Source of the DNA: Taiwanofungus camphoratus
Lineage: Eukaryota > Basidiomycota > Agaricomycetes > Polyporales > Taiwanofungaceae
Assembly: GCA_003999685.1 (NCBI GenBank)
Contig: CP021229.1
Span: forward strand, 1,612,001-1,676,000
Direction of reading: 5' to 3'
Length of the DNA stretch: 64,000 nt
This document shows positions 50,801-63,317 of this stretch, one piece after another (position 1 is the first letter of the stretch; each line of letters opens with the position of its first letter). The notes below the pieces were generated by a model, which saw only the letters and a program-made list of their open reading frames with translations, did not search any database and was not told the origin of the DNA. The position numbers and the translations under genes were made by a program.

Positions 50801-52800
50801 TTCCTTGATCCCAAAGTCCTTCAGGATACAGACCAAGCACTTTTTCGTATGTTGTGACAGCAAGCTGAAGATCGGTAATGGACGAAGAATGTCTGAAGCG
50901 CGACATGTACGCGTGTGCCAAACTAATCTGATATCTGAAATTGTCTCGGCGTCCAGCGGGAAGAGACTCTACGATTTTCTCCAAGATCTCGACACTCTTT
51001 TCAATGTCAGCAGCCGCACCGGACAGCTCGAATCGTGCATCAAGCATTGCTGCATAAAGCCGTAGGGACAGTGTACGTTGGGGATGTCCATCTTGACGCG
51101 ATTGCAGCACGAGTTGCTGAAGTTCGATAGCCTCCTTGAGATCATTGATATTCTTGAACCTCTGATAGCGTCCATAGAGAAGGCGTGCAAGTCCCTGCAG
51201 CCCCGAGCCACGGTTAGGGTGTTGGTCTAGACAAAGTTTCAAAGCTTCCCTGTAGAATTTCATACTGTCATTTAGGTCTTTATTGTTGAGGCCATCCGAT
51301 GCTTCACCACGGGTCCAGCGAATTGCGAGCGAGTTAGCGAGACTAATGAGGGATGAAGGACGAGCGGTATCGCCGGGGGGGCGTAAAGCCAGTGCTCGTT
51401 CATTGGTAGTAATCACAGGCTTCAATTCTGCAATCTCTCCGATATGTTCAAAACGGATAAGGAGAGCTTTAGCAAGCCGTTCATACGATGATGCCTGATC
51501 AGGAAACCCAAGACGCAGCAATTCTTGCGCTAATGCTATGCCGTCATTAAGATCATGGGAGAGCCCCGACTGCTCTGCGAGAGTCATTACTGCCTTTGCT
51601 ACCATGTCGGCAACAGGTGCATGAAGGGGATGTCCTTGCGGACACTGATGAAGCATTTGCTTACGCAACTGTACAGCTCTTCGAATGTCGTCCATTCGGG
51701 CATGCAGCTCAAACCGCGTGAACAAGGCATTGGAAAGGTCCATAAGAGCAGACAAATGGTCAGAGTGGCCATACGGACAGAGGTCCAACTGTGCCTCATA
51801 TAGGGTCACGCCGCGTTCGAGATCAGCCTGTTCCATGGAAATTCTGTGACGTGCAAGGGAAGCCTCAGCTAACTTGGCAAGAGAGATGACATGATCTGGG
51901 TGACCGCGCGGGCGAAGGCGAAGGGCGACCTCGTTGCATCTGATACAACTGTCGAGATCGGGCAGGTCGTGCGATCGTTGAAAACGGGAATAATATGAGA
52001 CTGCTAGGTTGTGATAAGACCACACATATCGTGGGTCCTCTTCCGTCACAATCTGAGTGACTCCAGTATAGCTGTGGATCACTTCATCTAGGTCCTTGTC
52101 ACGTCCGGATTTCGAAAACGCGAAATATAGCGCATTCGCTAAACCATACAGGGCCTGGGCATGACCTTCATCATTCTCCGTGCAAAGCTGTTCTGCTTCC
52201 CCACTGAAGTCGATTGTATCATCAAGGTCTTGGTCGCTTCCCGAGATTTGGAAGCGGGTAAGCAAAACTGCAGCCAAATTTTGAAGACATTGCAGACGGT
52301 CCGAGTGACCTTTCGGGCAGAGTGCTAGAGCACCTTGAAGAATCGAAACGGCTTTTGAGAGTTTATCGACATCCTGAGTCGCCATGAATTGTGCCTGATA
52401 CGCAGCTCCAATCAGATTCATGACTGCTGGACGATCAGAATGATTGGGGGGTAAGCCATTCAGAATCTTTTGAAATTGGTCAATTGGCATATCTTCGAGC
52501 CGATATGTGCGTGCGAGGTCTTCAAGGTTTTCAAGCGCTGTAGCAACTGAGTCGCTGTCCGGGTGAACACTAGCTTCCGGGTCCGATACTGATGAGATTT
52601 CTTCTGTTGAAAAAGGCGGAGTTTACGAACTTCGATCGCGGACTGGACAGGAACATACCACAAAAGGGCTGGTTAATGTTTCCGACAATATCATAATCAA
52701 CTGCAACGTCTGTATAGTCGGCCGACACCGATACCGACACATCATCTCTTTTGCGAGTCTTGCTTCCTTCTTGTTCGGGCGCAGGTTGCGTACTATACAT
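47893..52800 (-). CDS. Tetratricopeptide-repeat protein with C-terminal CHAT domain
   Basis: A very large protein (about 1,550 residues) of a type abundant in mushroom-forming fungi. CHAT domains are caspase/separase-fold peptidases often attached to TPR sensor arrays. One giant exon encodes more than fifteen degenerate repeats of about 47-50 residues, with recurring phrases such as ALALCPKGHSDRLQCLQNLA and LLTRFQ..GSDQDLDDTI. The C-terminal CHAT part has LWWCPTGPFSFLPLHAAG, VVHLSCHGQQ (His codon 48363-48365) and FLAACETARG (Cys codon 48237-48239), then IIGTMWSMWDKDGP and a last exon ending WATYIHIGV. Both catalytic residues are present. The frame jumps between DELRSLSRQLELDS and APEAINVARFLEDDT, where a 41-nt intron (49341-49381) is the best in-phase explanation. 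The 5' start is uncertain: the ATG at 52800 is used, but an upstream exon is possible. Confidence 0.82.
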
Positions 52801-54041
52801 GATCGGTTTGGTATCACACTCGGGTGTGCGAGATGGGCCAGCTTGTGAGCACTCTTGACTGCTGTACACTGCATCTATATCTCCACATTTGAAATCGACA
52901 GTCGTGAGAAAGCCGTATTACGTACCCAGTACACTACCGGGGTTTGACTTGGCTCACCCTTGAGCTGCTTGTTCTATCAATGTAACGAAACTGTACGGCT
53001 AGATGCAGATATGAGGTGGGTTTATAAAGGCGCAGGAGGTACGAAGTAGCGCTCTAGCCTAGCATTAGATCGAAGCGTGGTGATTGAGTTTCATGCAGCA
53101 TTGACAACCCTGGTTCGTTGGACGCCCAGACCACAGAACCACATCGAGATGAAAGACACATTCAGTTCCGAGCATGAAAACTGCTTGAGTCGGGGTGTTT
53201 GCTTGTAGTTGATTTTTCCTAGCAAGTCATTCCCTCTTCAAACAGTCAGCACCCCATGGTAGGTTCACCGCACCAGCGGAAGTCAGAAATCCTGCGTTCG
53301 AGGACACCCAACGTAGTAAGAATACATATTCAATCTAGCGAAGATGCATACTAACCTTAACTGCCGGCGTGTAAGTCTTGCACCCTCCAGCACTAATCCA
53401 GCAAGTTGGAGAAACCGCAAGTTAGGAGACCGTTAGCCTGAGCATGAGAATCACGTCTAGTACAGGATTGAAGTAGACGCGTTTTGTGTACATCAAATGA
53501 GAAGCCTTTAAATGTTACATGCTCAGACCTCAGGCAACGAAGGTCATTTCACTTTATCGCCTGCCGGCTGCAGGATCATGCCAATGATGAGAAAAGCACC
53601 GACTACCTTGCAGCGATGTGCATAATTGAGCGGAAAAGCAACTTTCGATTTTGCGTAGCCGAAGTACATATGACGCGACGGTCGGCAGCTTCCCCACGAT
53701 CAGAACATAAGGCTATGACGACCTACTCGCGGTTGCAGCACAGTGCTTTCTTATTACCATCTGGCTGAATGAATCAGACATACAGACCTTGAAGCTTGAA
53801 CAGTTGCTTTATGCCTCTGTGTCCAAATTTCAGGAGCTCGAATCGACCTTCTTATAGTTGCTGATGACCTGTACCATCAAACTTAGAATTTGACACATGC
53901 CAACAGAACGCTGCGTCGAGCGACGTCTGTTACAAGCCCTCCACTGGCGCACGTATGTTCCAGTCGCTCTTCAAGTGCATCTGAGGCTGAGAGAACGCCA
54001 TCCATTGATCAGTACCCTACTATTCTTCATCGGTTTTACAC
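52801..54041. other. Divergent intergenic region, no gene recognised
   Basis: 1.2 kb between the outward-facing CHAT and membrane-protein genes. It may include an unplaced first exon of the former. No repeats or conserved frames stand out. Confidence 0.45.
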
Positions 54042-55060
54042 AATGCGCCGATCGGTCGAATATGTAGCATTAGCCTCGTCGTCCGACAACCTCAATCAAG
54101 GTTCCGAAGAGACTGAGAATTCGAGAAGCTATCTTTTGAGTGAGGCTCTCTTGATAGTAGATGTACCGAATGCTGTATTAAATTCCAGTAATCCCATAGG
54201 TAACAACAGTCTTGTCTTTTGGGCCTGCATCGGTGCCTTGTGTACTTCAATCTTGTCGTTCTCGGTCTTTATCAGAGGGACGTTCTGGACCCCTGCACGC
54301 TCGTCGGTGCATCCCCCATATGATCAGCCTTTGCGCCGACCCAGCATGTACATCAACCTCGACAAGATCCTCAAGGATGTGAACGATACCTTCCCGCCGA
54401 TCACTAACTTCCCGCCGGTCGTGCTCCAGATCAGCACGTCTGACCCTCGCCGCAAGATGACTGAGGACCACAGACAGTGGCGTTCTGCACAGGGTACGAT
54501 CTACCCAGACGACCGCCATATACTCGTTTCAGCGGAGGTGCGCCACAACTTGGGTATACGAGCCAGGCACTCACGATTGCTCAACGCATCAGACATCCAC
54601 CGTCGTGCAATTCCGTAACCTTGATTATATGATGGAGCGATGTGTCCTGACTGCATCGCTTCCTCGCCACACCGAGCCATCCGACCCAGCGACGACACTC
54701 TATGAACCGAGCCGCGTCGACGTCTGGCTGCTGGACACGACCACGGAGATCTCGCCTTACATTGTTGGTGCCTGGGAACGCGCCCCGAAACGGCGTGGGC
54801 TGCTCACGACACTGACGTTCTCGAAGGAAGGCCCGAGCACATCTGAAGAGTTCCACTGCCCTTCGGGCGAATTTACTGCGCTGGAGTTTGCCTGCGCGCC
54901 ATCCAAACCCTCGTGCAGCGTTGATTTCTGGCAAGATCAGAGGGCTATTCCTAGAGGCGGTTCGTACTGGCACTTGCTCCCCAGGCTCCTACTGACTGCT
55001 CCCGTTGCAGGAGTTTACATGACCCAATTTCAGTCGACCATTGATACTGTCGACGCGTGA
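54042..55060 (+). CDS. Single-pass membrane protein of a mushroom-expanded family
   Basis: Function unknown. The start MRRSVEYVALASSSDNLNQG leads to a cytosolic-looking N-terminus, one hydrophobic segment at residues 57-77 (LVFWACIGALCTSILSFSVF) and a C-terminal ectodomain-like region: RRPSMYINLDKILKDVNDTF, FPPVVLQISTSDPRR, GTIYPDDRHILVSAE. After an intron come TSTVVQFRNLDYMMERCVLT, VDVWLLDTTTEISPYIVGAW, EEFHCPSGEFTALEFACA and CSVDFWQDQRAIPRGGVYMT. Two introns, both GT-AG and in phase. I recall this ...PPIxNFPxVVLQ...VDFWQDQ... pattern from multi-copy genes of Agaricomycetes, with no known activity. The paired Cys residues late in the ectodomain suggest disulfides. Confidence 0.75.
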
Positions 55061-56154
55061 TAACTTGTTCGCAAGAACTTTGTGCAGAAGCATGTATGAT
55101 AGGGAATGGTTGTATCATCCTAATCGCAATCTAAGGTTGTTACAAAATGAAATTACTCCACATTCTTGTAGAACTACCGTACAGATTCGTGCAGTGCAGC
55201 GCTGCAACCTGAGTATTATATGGTATCAAAACTACTCACCGCATTTTTGCAAATACTCTTCCCCTTCTTTTCATTTCTCTTGAATCGAATCTAAACGTCA
55301 GGTCATTCAAGGCCGTCCTCGTCTACTAATAAAAACCGGACGGACGGACTGTAGTCTTATACTTTAAAGCCTTGGACTGATTACGTCGCTCTCTACATCC
55401 CCATTATGTATGTGAACTCCTTTGTTCGCAGTGCCTCTTTGATCTTATCCACGCTCACTGATCTGTGTTGTCTGTCGTACTGGTGATACACTGTTTCTAC
55501 TGACAAAGACTTACTCGGGGTACATCATAGCTTTTCTCAGGTTGTTCGAATTGAGCGTGTACCTTTCCTGCCAACAGCAGTTCTATTCAACCGTCTTCGC
55601 AGTAGACTATGTGTGAGCCGTTCTTCCACCACCTGCTCATCCTGCCGTTGCCGAGTCCGTCAATGTTCCCGGCGCGCTAGAAAATTCCTGGGCAAATAGG
55701 CGGATGCAATCCACCGGCACCACAGAGATCGTACGCACTTGATCTAAAGACATTGTTTCCCCCAACGGTTGTTAGTTGAAGCAACATTCCGGAACATTGC
55801 ATTGATAGTCATTTCGACAACGACCGAGCCTTATCCATACATCCCTTGCTGCAATACCCGATGTGCTTTTGTGTGAACAGTGACGGGTGCCGTGATTAGA
55901 TGAAAATAATGTAATCATTCGATCGTCGGGAGTAGTAATACAGAACAGGGATACGAGGTTACAAGTGCTACAGTGAAATTTTTGTAGATGTTATGTTAAG
56001 TAGCACGATTGAACGTTCATTACGGAGTCTACACTAACACTGCAGTGCTAATGATACGAAAGAGAGACCCATTGGGAGTGCTGTAAAGACAATTAAAACA
56101 GGAATGAAGTCTCAGTAAAGTTCATCATACAAGGCCGCTAATTGATACCTGACT
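55061..56154. other. Convergent intergenic region, no gene recognised
   Basis: 1.1 kb holding two 3' flanks. AT-rich, without recognisable coding frames or repeats. Confidence 0.5.
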
Positions 56155-57768
56155 TCAAAAGTGGAAGTCTTCGAATTCTTCTAGCCTCGAAATCTTCATT
56201 AAATGCCATGCGCCCCCGGCATAACCCCTGTGCATTCCATATCCCGACACAATTTGTACATTGCGGAGCATTGGACACCATCTATTCCAGGGGATAACAA
56301 GATTGCGAAGTTCTTCCTCGATGGAATGGTACGAAGGGTCGAACAAGTAGGGTGGATACTCGGGTTGAGTTTTATCGTCTCTAGATATGGCATATATCTG
56401 CAGCGTATGCAGGTGCGGAAGCTGGGAAAGAAGCTCGGGTCCCATACTAACCAGAGTGCCCTAAGTAAAATCGTCAGTGTTGGATGAATATGATCCAACA
56501 ATGAACTGTACCTCTGTCGGGCGATCAAGAGTGTAGACAATCTTGAGGCGTCGAATATCATGGAAAAGACTAGACACAGCATGTATGATCTCGTTGTCCC
56601 AGGCTAGGAGCTCCAAAGAGAGCATCTGCAAGTTGGTAGTCACCCGCGAAATGCTGGTGAGCGCGGACGAGCCATCTCCGACTCCATGACCACAATGCAG
56701 TAGCTCGAGGGCATCAATAGGCCTGTCGCGAAGAAGGGTCACTGCCGACTCGACAGGACCCGAGTACCTTCGCAGATGAGGGAGGGTATGAGGGGGAAAG
56801 ACATGATGAGGCGGAGGAGGGTGGCATGTGGAGTACGTTGTGATCGAAGTAGCACGGGCGAGAAACGAGTAGAGAGCCGCGTCGGGAAAAGCCAGCTCTC
56901 CGGGCAGACGAGGTTGGCTCAACTGCTTACGTTGGATATAGAGCCGCTCAAGACGTGGCGGAATAGCATACCCGTGCCTTCGAACCATCCTCCATCCACT
57001 GAAGACGTGTTTGAAAACATCGGCCGTCGCATCGACGCGCAGAGTGCGTAGATTGCGGGCAAGCGCAAGCGTTAGCACATGGACCATGTTCTCGTCAACC
57101 ACTGCCACATGATTCGCAAGTGGTTGAAGTTCAGTAATGCGCCGACGGATGTTGAGCAGTGTGAGCTCCGTGATTGGCAGAGTCGAGTGATCGAGAGCCT
57201 GATACCCACTTCCGCCCTGGTAGGGAAATACACAAAACTCGAATCGTAGAGCGCGAAGGCGTGGGAGAGAGTGGATCATGACAAAGTGGGCATTCGTGAC
57301 AACCATGTCGGTGAATGCGAGATTTTCCAGGTTGATGAAAGATGCAATTCGCGTGATCATTGCATTATGCAGAGACTGGGAGGCAAAATAAATACAATGG
57401 CCGAAGTGATAACCCATAGTGTCGCGCCAAAAGAAAATGTGGTCGGCGCCATCTTCGAAATCGTCGTTAAACTCCAGAGATGATTTTCCAGATAGATCGA
57501 CAGTATAGCCACATATGGTTGGTGGCAGCATAGATATTCGCAGCTCAAGACTGTGAGTGGCTACATTCATTCCCGGGTTGGCATCCCATACAGGTAAGTT
57601 GTGTGCAAGTCCCTGTGGAGTTTTCCATACGACATTACGATGAAGTGCTCGTATGGCAGGATTGTAAAACCTTTTTGAAGTTCGCATGACGTTATAAAGG
57701 TCGGAGGACAAAGGCAGCCACTCGAAAATCTCCATCCACAATTCTGGAGGAACATCTTCGGCATCCAT
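56155..57768 (-). CDS. F-box protein
   Basis: A likely substrate receptor of an SCF ubiquitin ligase, one of the many F-box proteins of mushroom genomes. The N-terminus is a clear F-box (DVPPELWMEIFEWLPLSSD, then LYNVMRTSKRFYNPAIRALH). The remaining 450 residues lack a conserved repeat signature but have leucine-spaced segments resembling irregular LRRs (ITELTLLNIRRRITELQPLA, LARNLRTLRVDATADVF, IDALELLHCGHG, LQMLSLELLAWD). One intron near the 3' end joins TLDRPTE to GTLVSMGPELLSQLPHLHTL. The last exon ends RLEEFEDFHF. The frame is intact. The substrate cannot be inferred. Confidence 0.88.
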
Positions 57769-59379
57769 TATGATGTTGACAAGGATATGGTTTTCCGAGA
57801 TGAAAAAAAGGAGTCTTATCCTAGACAGATTGTGTCTGAAACAGATGCGTTGTTTGGTCTAAGACAGAACAAAGAAGACAGGGGTCAGCAACGAGGATAT
57901 ATCTGAACATTCTTGCAATCGCACACAGGCGTTCAGCTATGTAGAATCAAGAATCAACTTGCTGAAGAGCCGTACGGGCGAGCCTAAGTAATGCCAAGGC
58001 ACTTCGAGTAAAGATTCCTGAGAAAAATCGGTGTGGAGAGACAGCAGTAGGCAGTGATGTGTAACGAATCCAACAAGTCACTCTCTTTTGATTCTCTCTA
58101 GATAGCTGGACGAGTCCGGTTGAAAGACCAGTTGCGGAATGCTTTCAGTGTGGACTGTCACAGATGGTTATGGAGGTAAGTATGTGGGCAGGCTACAGAC
58201 AATCAAACACCGCTGAACTTGGCGTCCAGGCGCCCGACATACAACCCACATTAGGCAGTCAGAAGTACTTAATCCCAGGTTCTCACTGGTATTTATTACA
58301 TCAGCATTCTCCGAGGCGACCGACTCCCTTACTGAATCTCAATCAGCGCAGCCAGAGTCAGGCGTAATGAATCTCTTCCAGCATAGTTTTTCTGTCTGTG
58401 GAGATTTGCTATCGTTTTTTGTTAATGTGACTTCAGCTGCCGTCGGAATGGCTACACGGTACTCGTCTATGTGCTCGGATCCTGTAAACCTAGTATTTAT
58501 ACAGAGCTATTTGAATTTCTCTACAGCGAGAGCACATGCCGCCTCAGCTCGGTTGATACCACTCTAGCTGTCTAGACATGTTACTGTGTGTCACTAGTGA
58601 GGCGCCAGGATATGCTGGCGAGGTCTTGCTAGAGCAGACAACTTCGGCACGTTACATTGACCTATTGCACTCGTCCGACCTGCTATCCACTCGACGACTT
58701 CCAAATCTTCGCGATCGGTATCTACTATCAGGCGTTGCTCAGAGATGAAGAGAATTAACAATGAATCACCAGGGCAATTCTCGTCGACCCTGCCAGGATG
58801 ATTCTAGTGCTATCAACACCCACTGGCAAATATGTCTCTCAATGTAAGGCTCGATTATACTGCAAATTATAGTTTGTCAGGATGCCATGTTCCAATCCTC
58901 TGTGGGTCCAGTTCGAATTCTATTCGTACGCTAACAAGTTGTGTTTCATATGGTACTGACTGGCCTTGACACGCTTGGAGGCAGGTACAAGACGCCGGTA
59001 GTCTAGGCAGCATTGATCTCAGGAATGGCGAAAAGAGCGCAGAGACGCGGAAGAGAAATACAACATGTCTATTGGGCAGAGTTTGAAGACTCAACAAATC
59101 AAAGACAAAATATCGTCAAGATCCGGCTGGTAAAGTATTAATATCTCACTGGAAATGCCGCAGTGTCCTGGAAAAGGCGTTTCTTGTTGCGACATGCTTA
59201 CCTGCGACTTGTGTCAACATATGTACAGGTTAAAGGAATGGCGTAAAGCGCGCATTTCAATTTTGTTCTGATCATCGAAGTACGCCATCAACTAGGTACC
59301 TGAAGATAGCCTGTGGCGCCCTCCGCCTGCTCGTATTTAAGCGGTAGATGGGTGGCGATTATTACCTCTGCCCGACACC
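57769..59379. other. Divergent intergenic region, no gene recognised
   Basis: 1.6 kb between the F-box gene and the ATPase remains. Short frames on both strands do not resemble known proteins. I saw no terminal repeats or target-site duplications. Confidence 0.45.
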
Positions 59380-62300
59380 ATGGCTGATTTGACTCCTTCT
59401 ACAGCAAGTCCGAAAAGCTGGGTATAAGACGGTTGCGCCGAATGACTACGATGTCCAGATTCGGTCTGTATTCATGTAGATCATGCCTATTGTTGGCTCA
59501 TTCCTTCGTCAGCTATCGTACGCTCTCCATCCATGTCAATGCAACTCAGGACGAGGAGATTTTCTCCTCGCAGAAGGCCGCTGCTGATCCCGCGTCTGCC
59601 ATTCGCCAGATTGACGTGCACATGTTATCTCCCGATGAAGTTTTCGCTCGCTATTCCACTTCCCCTACCGTCGGGTTAGAGAATGCTGCTGTCCAACGCA
59701 GAGCCAAGGCTGGAGGGAGGAACGTCATCTCTCTACCCAAGACTCAATATTGACGCAAGATTCTCAACTATGTGTTCGGTGGTTTCAACTTTCTCATGTG
59801 GATTGCATTTGTTGTGACATTAGTATGTTCGCCGCCCTTTCTACGCTAACAACAGTAGAAACGTTCCTGCCTGCCGTATAGCTATCGTATCAACCTCTCG
59901 GGCGTCCGAATCCTGCGGCATTTAATCTTGGAGTAGCTATTCTCTTAGTATGTCTGTCAATGCACCGTCGCACCTCATTCTTACTTGCTTTACAGCTCTT
60001 AGTCATCATAGTTTCTACCACCTTCTTTGCTTTTATAGACTGGCATGCTTCGCGGATAATGAACTCCATCAAAACACTCATTGCCAAAGAGGCCACTGTC
60101 ATTCGAGATGGCAAACAACAAACTGTGTCAGCGAAAGATGTTGTCGTTGGCGATCTCATTACGCTTTCCATGGGCGATCGCGTTCCCGCCGATATTAGAC
60201 TGGTCCAAGCCTCTACCGACGTCAAGTTTGATCGTTCACTTTTGACAGGAGAGAGGTGAATTCAAATTTCTTGCTCATCGATTAAGTCTAATCATGTCAT
60301 TAGCGATATGATACCTGGGACCCTCGAGACCACGTCTCAGAATGCCCTGGAAACGCATAATCTTGCGCTCACCTCCACCTTTGTCGTTCAAGGTAATTGC
60401 ACCGGTGTCGTATTTGCGATCGGCGACAAGTCTGTTACGGGTCGCATCGTTGCTATGTCTGGAGAGACTAAATTTAAGCTGACGACCGTCCAACGCGAAG
60501 TATGGTTTTTTACCAAGATTATTTCTGGTCTTGCACTTTTACTCTTTTGCATCTCCATCATCGTGTGGGGAGCTTGGCTCAGAAAGACCTACCCAGGATA
60601 TGAGACGGCAAGCGAAGCGATCATCAACTCAATTGGTTGCTTGACCGCGTTCGTGCCTCAGGTATGCTATTCACTATGTTATCATCCCTTTCTACCTGGT
60701 CTCACCATATCTACCACCAGGGTCTTCCTGTCTGCATTGCGTTATCCTTAACTATCGTCGCCAAGCGTATGGCTAAGCGAAACGTCCTTGTCAAGAATCT
60801 TGCCACGATTGAAACGTTGGGTTGTATGTCTGTGCTATGCTCTGACAAAACTGGAACACTGATGATTGGCAAAATGGTGAGACCTTTTGTAGCTTTCCTT
60901 GCCTTCCCCTTGATGTTTACCCTCCACGTCCTCAGTCTCTGCAGAATGTATCCTTTCTGGACCGTCAATACCGAGTTGATGAATTTAATGAGGACCATGC
61001 TACAAAGAACAAGCATTCTCCAACAGCCTTCACGGCCCTTCATATGGTAGCGCGCTTGTGTAATGGGGCAACTTTTGACCTCGCTTCTGTGCAGTTACCT
61101 GTCAAAGAGCGTATTGTGAAGGGTGATGCAACGAATACTGCTATTCTCCACTTTTCCGAGGCTCTTTCCATCGCTTCTGTCGGCATAGACACCACCTCGC
61201 TTCTAGCCTCTTATGAGAAACTCTTCGAAATCCCTTTCAATTCTCACAACAAGTGGATGCTCACTGTTGTTCGTCAGCTTCTTGCGCTTTCAGACCAGAG
61301 GTCTGAGCGTGATACCTGGATGCTGGTTAAGGGCGCGCCGGATGTTCTTCTTCCGAGCTGTATCAGTGTCATGCAAGCAGATGGGTCTGTCCTTCGACTT
61401 GACTCTGCCACACATAAACAGTTGATAACACTCCAAGAAGAATGGAGTAGCCAGGGACAGCGTGTCCTCGCTCTATGTCGCCGCTCACTCAACCATGCCA
61501 AGATCAACATGAAAGCCATGTCTGCGAATGAAATGGAGGAGGAGATGTATGCTGAATTGCAGGGGTTAACTTTGATTGGTTATGGTTGACATCCGTGATC
61601 CACCTCGACCAGACGTTTCAAGCGCTGTTACCACTATACGCAGAGCTGGTGTAAGGGTGTTCATGGTCACCGGTGATTTCAAGCTGACGGCCCTTGCTAT
61701 AGCCAAACAGGTTCATTTCTGTTCAGTACATTATTTTTTTTTTACTTATTTCCTACGTAGGTCGGCATAGTTACACAAGAAAAGGTTGAGACAGCCTCAG
61801 AAATACGCTCCTCGAACACCGAAAGTCGATTCCTCCATGTTTCCCCCTCAGAAATAAAGCCCGCTGAGGATGGCCCCATTTGCGCACTTGTTCTGACAGG
61901 CGATGACATCGAGACCTTGGAGCCCGAGGACTGGAACATGATTGTAGGCAATTATACGGAAATTGTGTTTGCTCGCACAACGCCGGAGCAAAAGCTTTGA
62001 ATTGTCGAGGAGATCAAAGCCCGTGGAGATAACACAGTCACTGTTACAGGTGATGGAGTCAACGATGCACCTGCATTGAGGGCAAGTGATATCGGAGTGG
62101 CAATGGGCAGTGGAAGTGATGTAGCCAAGGAGGCCGGTGAGGTTGCGTCCACAGCTCTCCTATTTGAATTTCTGATTGGAACCATTTCAGCTGCCATGGT
62201 CCTGCTCAACAATGATATTTCATCCATTGTCATCGCTATCGAGATGGGGCATCTTGTGTTCGACAACTTAAAGAAAGTTATGATTTATCTGATGCCAGTA

Positions 62301-63317
62301 TGTCGATGCGCCTATATCCTGCTTTGTCTGTGATTTACAAAAATCTAGGCTGGAACATACACAGAATTTATGACCGTCTTCGCGAATGTCTTCTTGGGGA
62401 TGCAAATAGCTCTCAGTTCCTATCTTCAAGTATGCTTCTCGATCACAAACGATGTTGTAATGTCAATTTCGCTGATGTATGAGAAATCAGAGGCAGGTAA
62501 GTAATCTATTTCGCCTTTCGTTATAGCTCTAGTCTGAAGCAATCGTCGCCAGATCTGATGCTACGCAAGCCGCGTAATGCACGTACTGACCGCCTGACTG
62601 ATTGGTGGTTTTTTGTTCAGATCTACCTAGTATGTGCATTTATATGGGTCATTGGGCTTACATTTCGATTCACCTATATCCCAGTTCATTGGTTTGATGA
62701 TGTGGCCTGGTGCTATGGCCATTTGGTTCCTCTACATGGATCGGCAAGGCCTTCGTTTTTATGATATCATTCTTGTCTATGACAAGCGGACCAATGGCTT
62801 CATGGGCTTCAGCATTGATCAACTAACCCACTTTGTCTCGGTTGGCCAGTGCATTTAGTGAGTTATGATTTCACAAATACAGTGTCCTTCCAGCTGAACA
62901 TATTGTTCATAACGTAAGCTATGTTACAATGGTGTTTATGCAGTATGGTGGCTTGCTCTCTGTCCGTAACCGCCGCGTTTCTATCCTGCAATCTAATCCG
63001 CTGTGGGGTCCACGTCGTAATCTCGTTGTGCTAATGGGTATGATCGGTACCGCACTGATCGCTGTGGTCAACTTGTATGGCCACGGTCTACAACGTGTCT
63101 TCGGTACGGCGCCAATTCCAGGGATGTTCTGGGGTATCCCTTTTTCGTTTGCGCTAGGAATATTAATAATGGATGAGATAAGAAAGTTAGTTGTGAGGAC
63201 TTATCCGAAGATGAGGTGTATGTTCTGTCTGCCTTTCTGGTTGACTGACTCAAAGCACAAATCAGTCCATTGTTGCCAGGATGGCTTGGTGATCTGGTGT
63301 TGGGGCATCGACAGTAG
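59380..63317 (+). pseudogene. P-type cation ATPase, Na+/K+-ATPase-like (fungal ACU-type), inactivated
   Basis: In the active family this is a membrane pump exporting alkali cations at the cost of ATP. Nearly the full length is recognisable: ILNYVFGGFNFLMWIAFV (M1), LLSYQPLGRPNPAAFNLGVA, the actuator-domain motif LLTGES, AFVPQGLPVCIALSLTIVA (M4), CSDKTGT (phosphorylated Asp codon 60844-60846), [46 protein letters not shown] and several C-terminal membrane helices to about 63.2 kb. At least four independent lesions are visible: a one-base loss near 59421, TGA for the expected Trp at 59751-59753, a one-base gain near 61580 and TGA for the expected Arg at 61998-62000. Introns otherwise remain GT-AG, so loss looks fairly recent. 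The 3' end is approximate. Confidence 0.82.

Noticed and set aside
59380-62000. RIP-like mutation as the cause of the ATPase lesions
   Set aside because: One stop (CGA to TGA) fits a C-to-T change, but the frameshifts do not and there is no visible AT enrichment of the copy.
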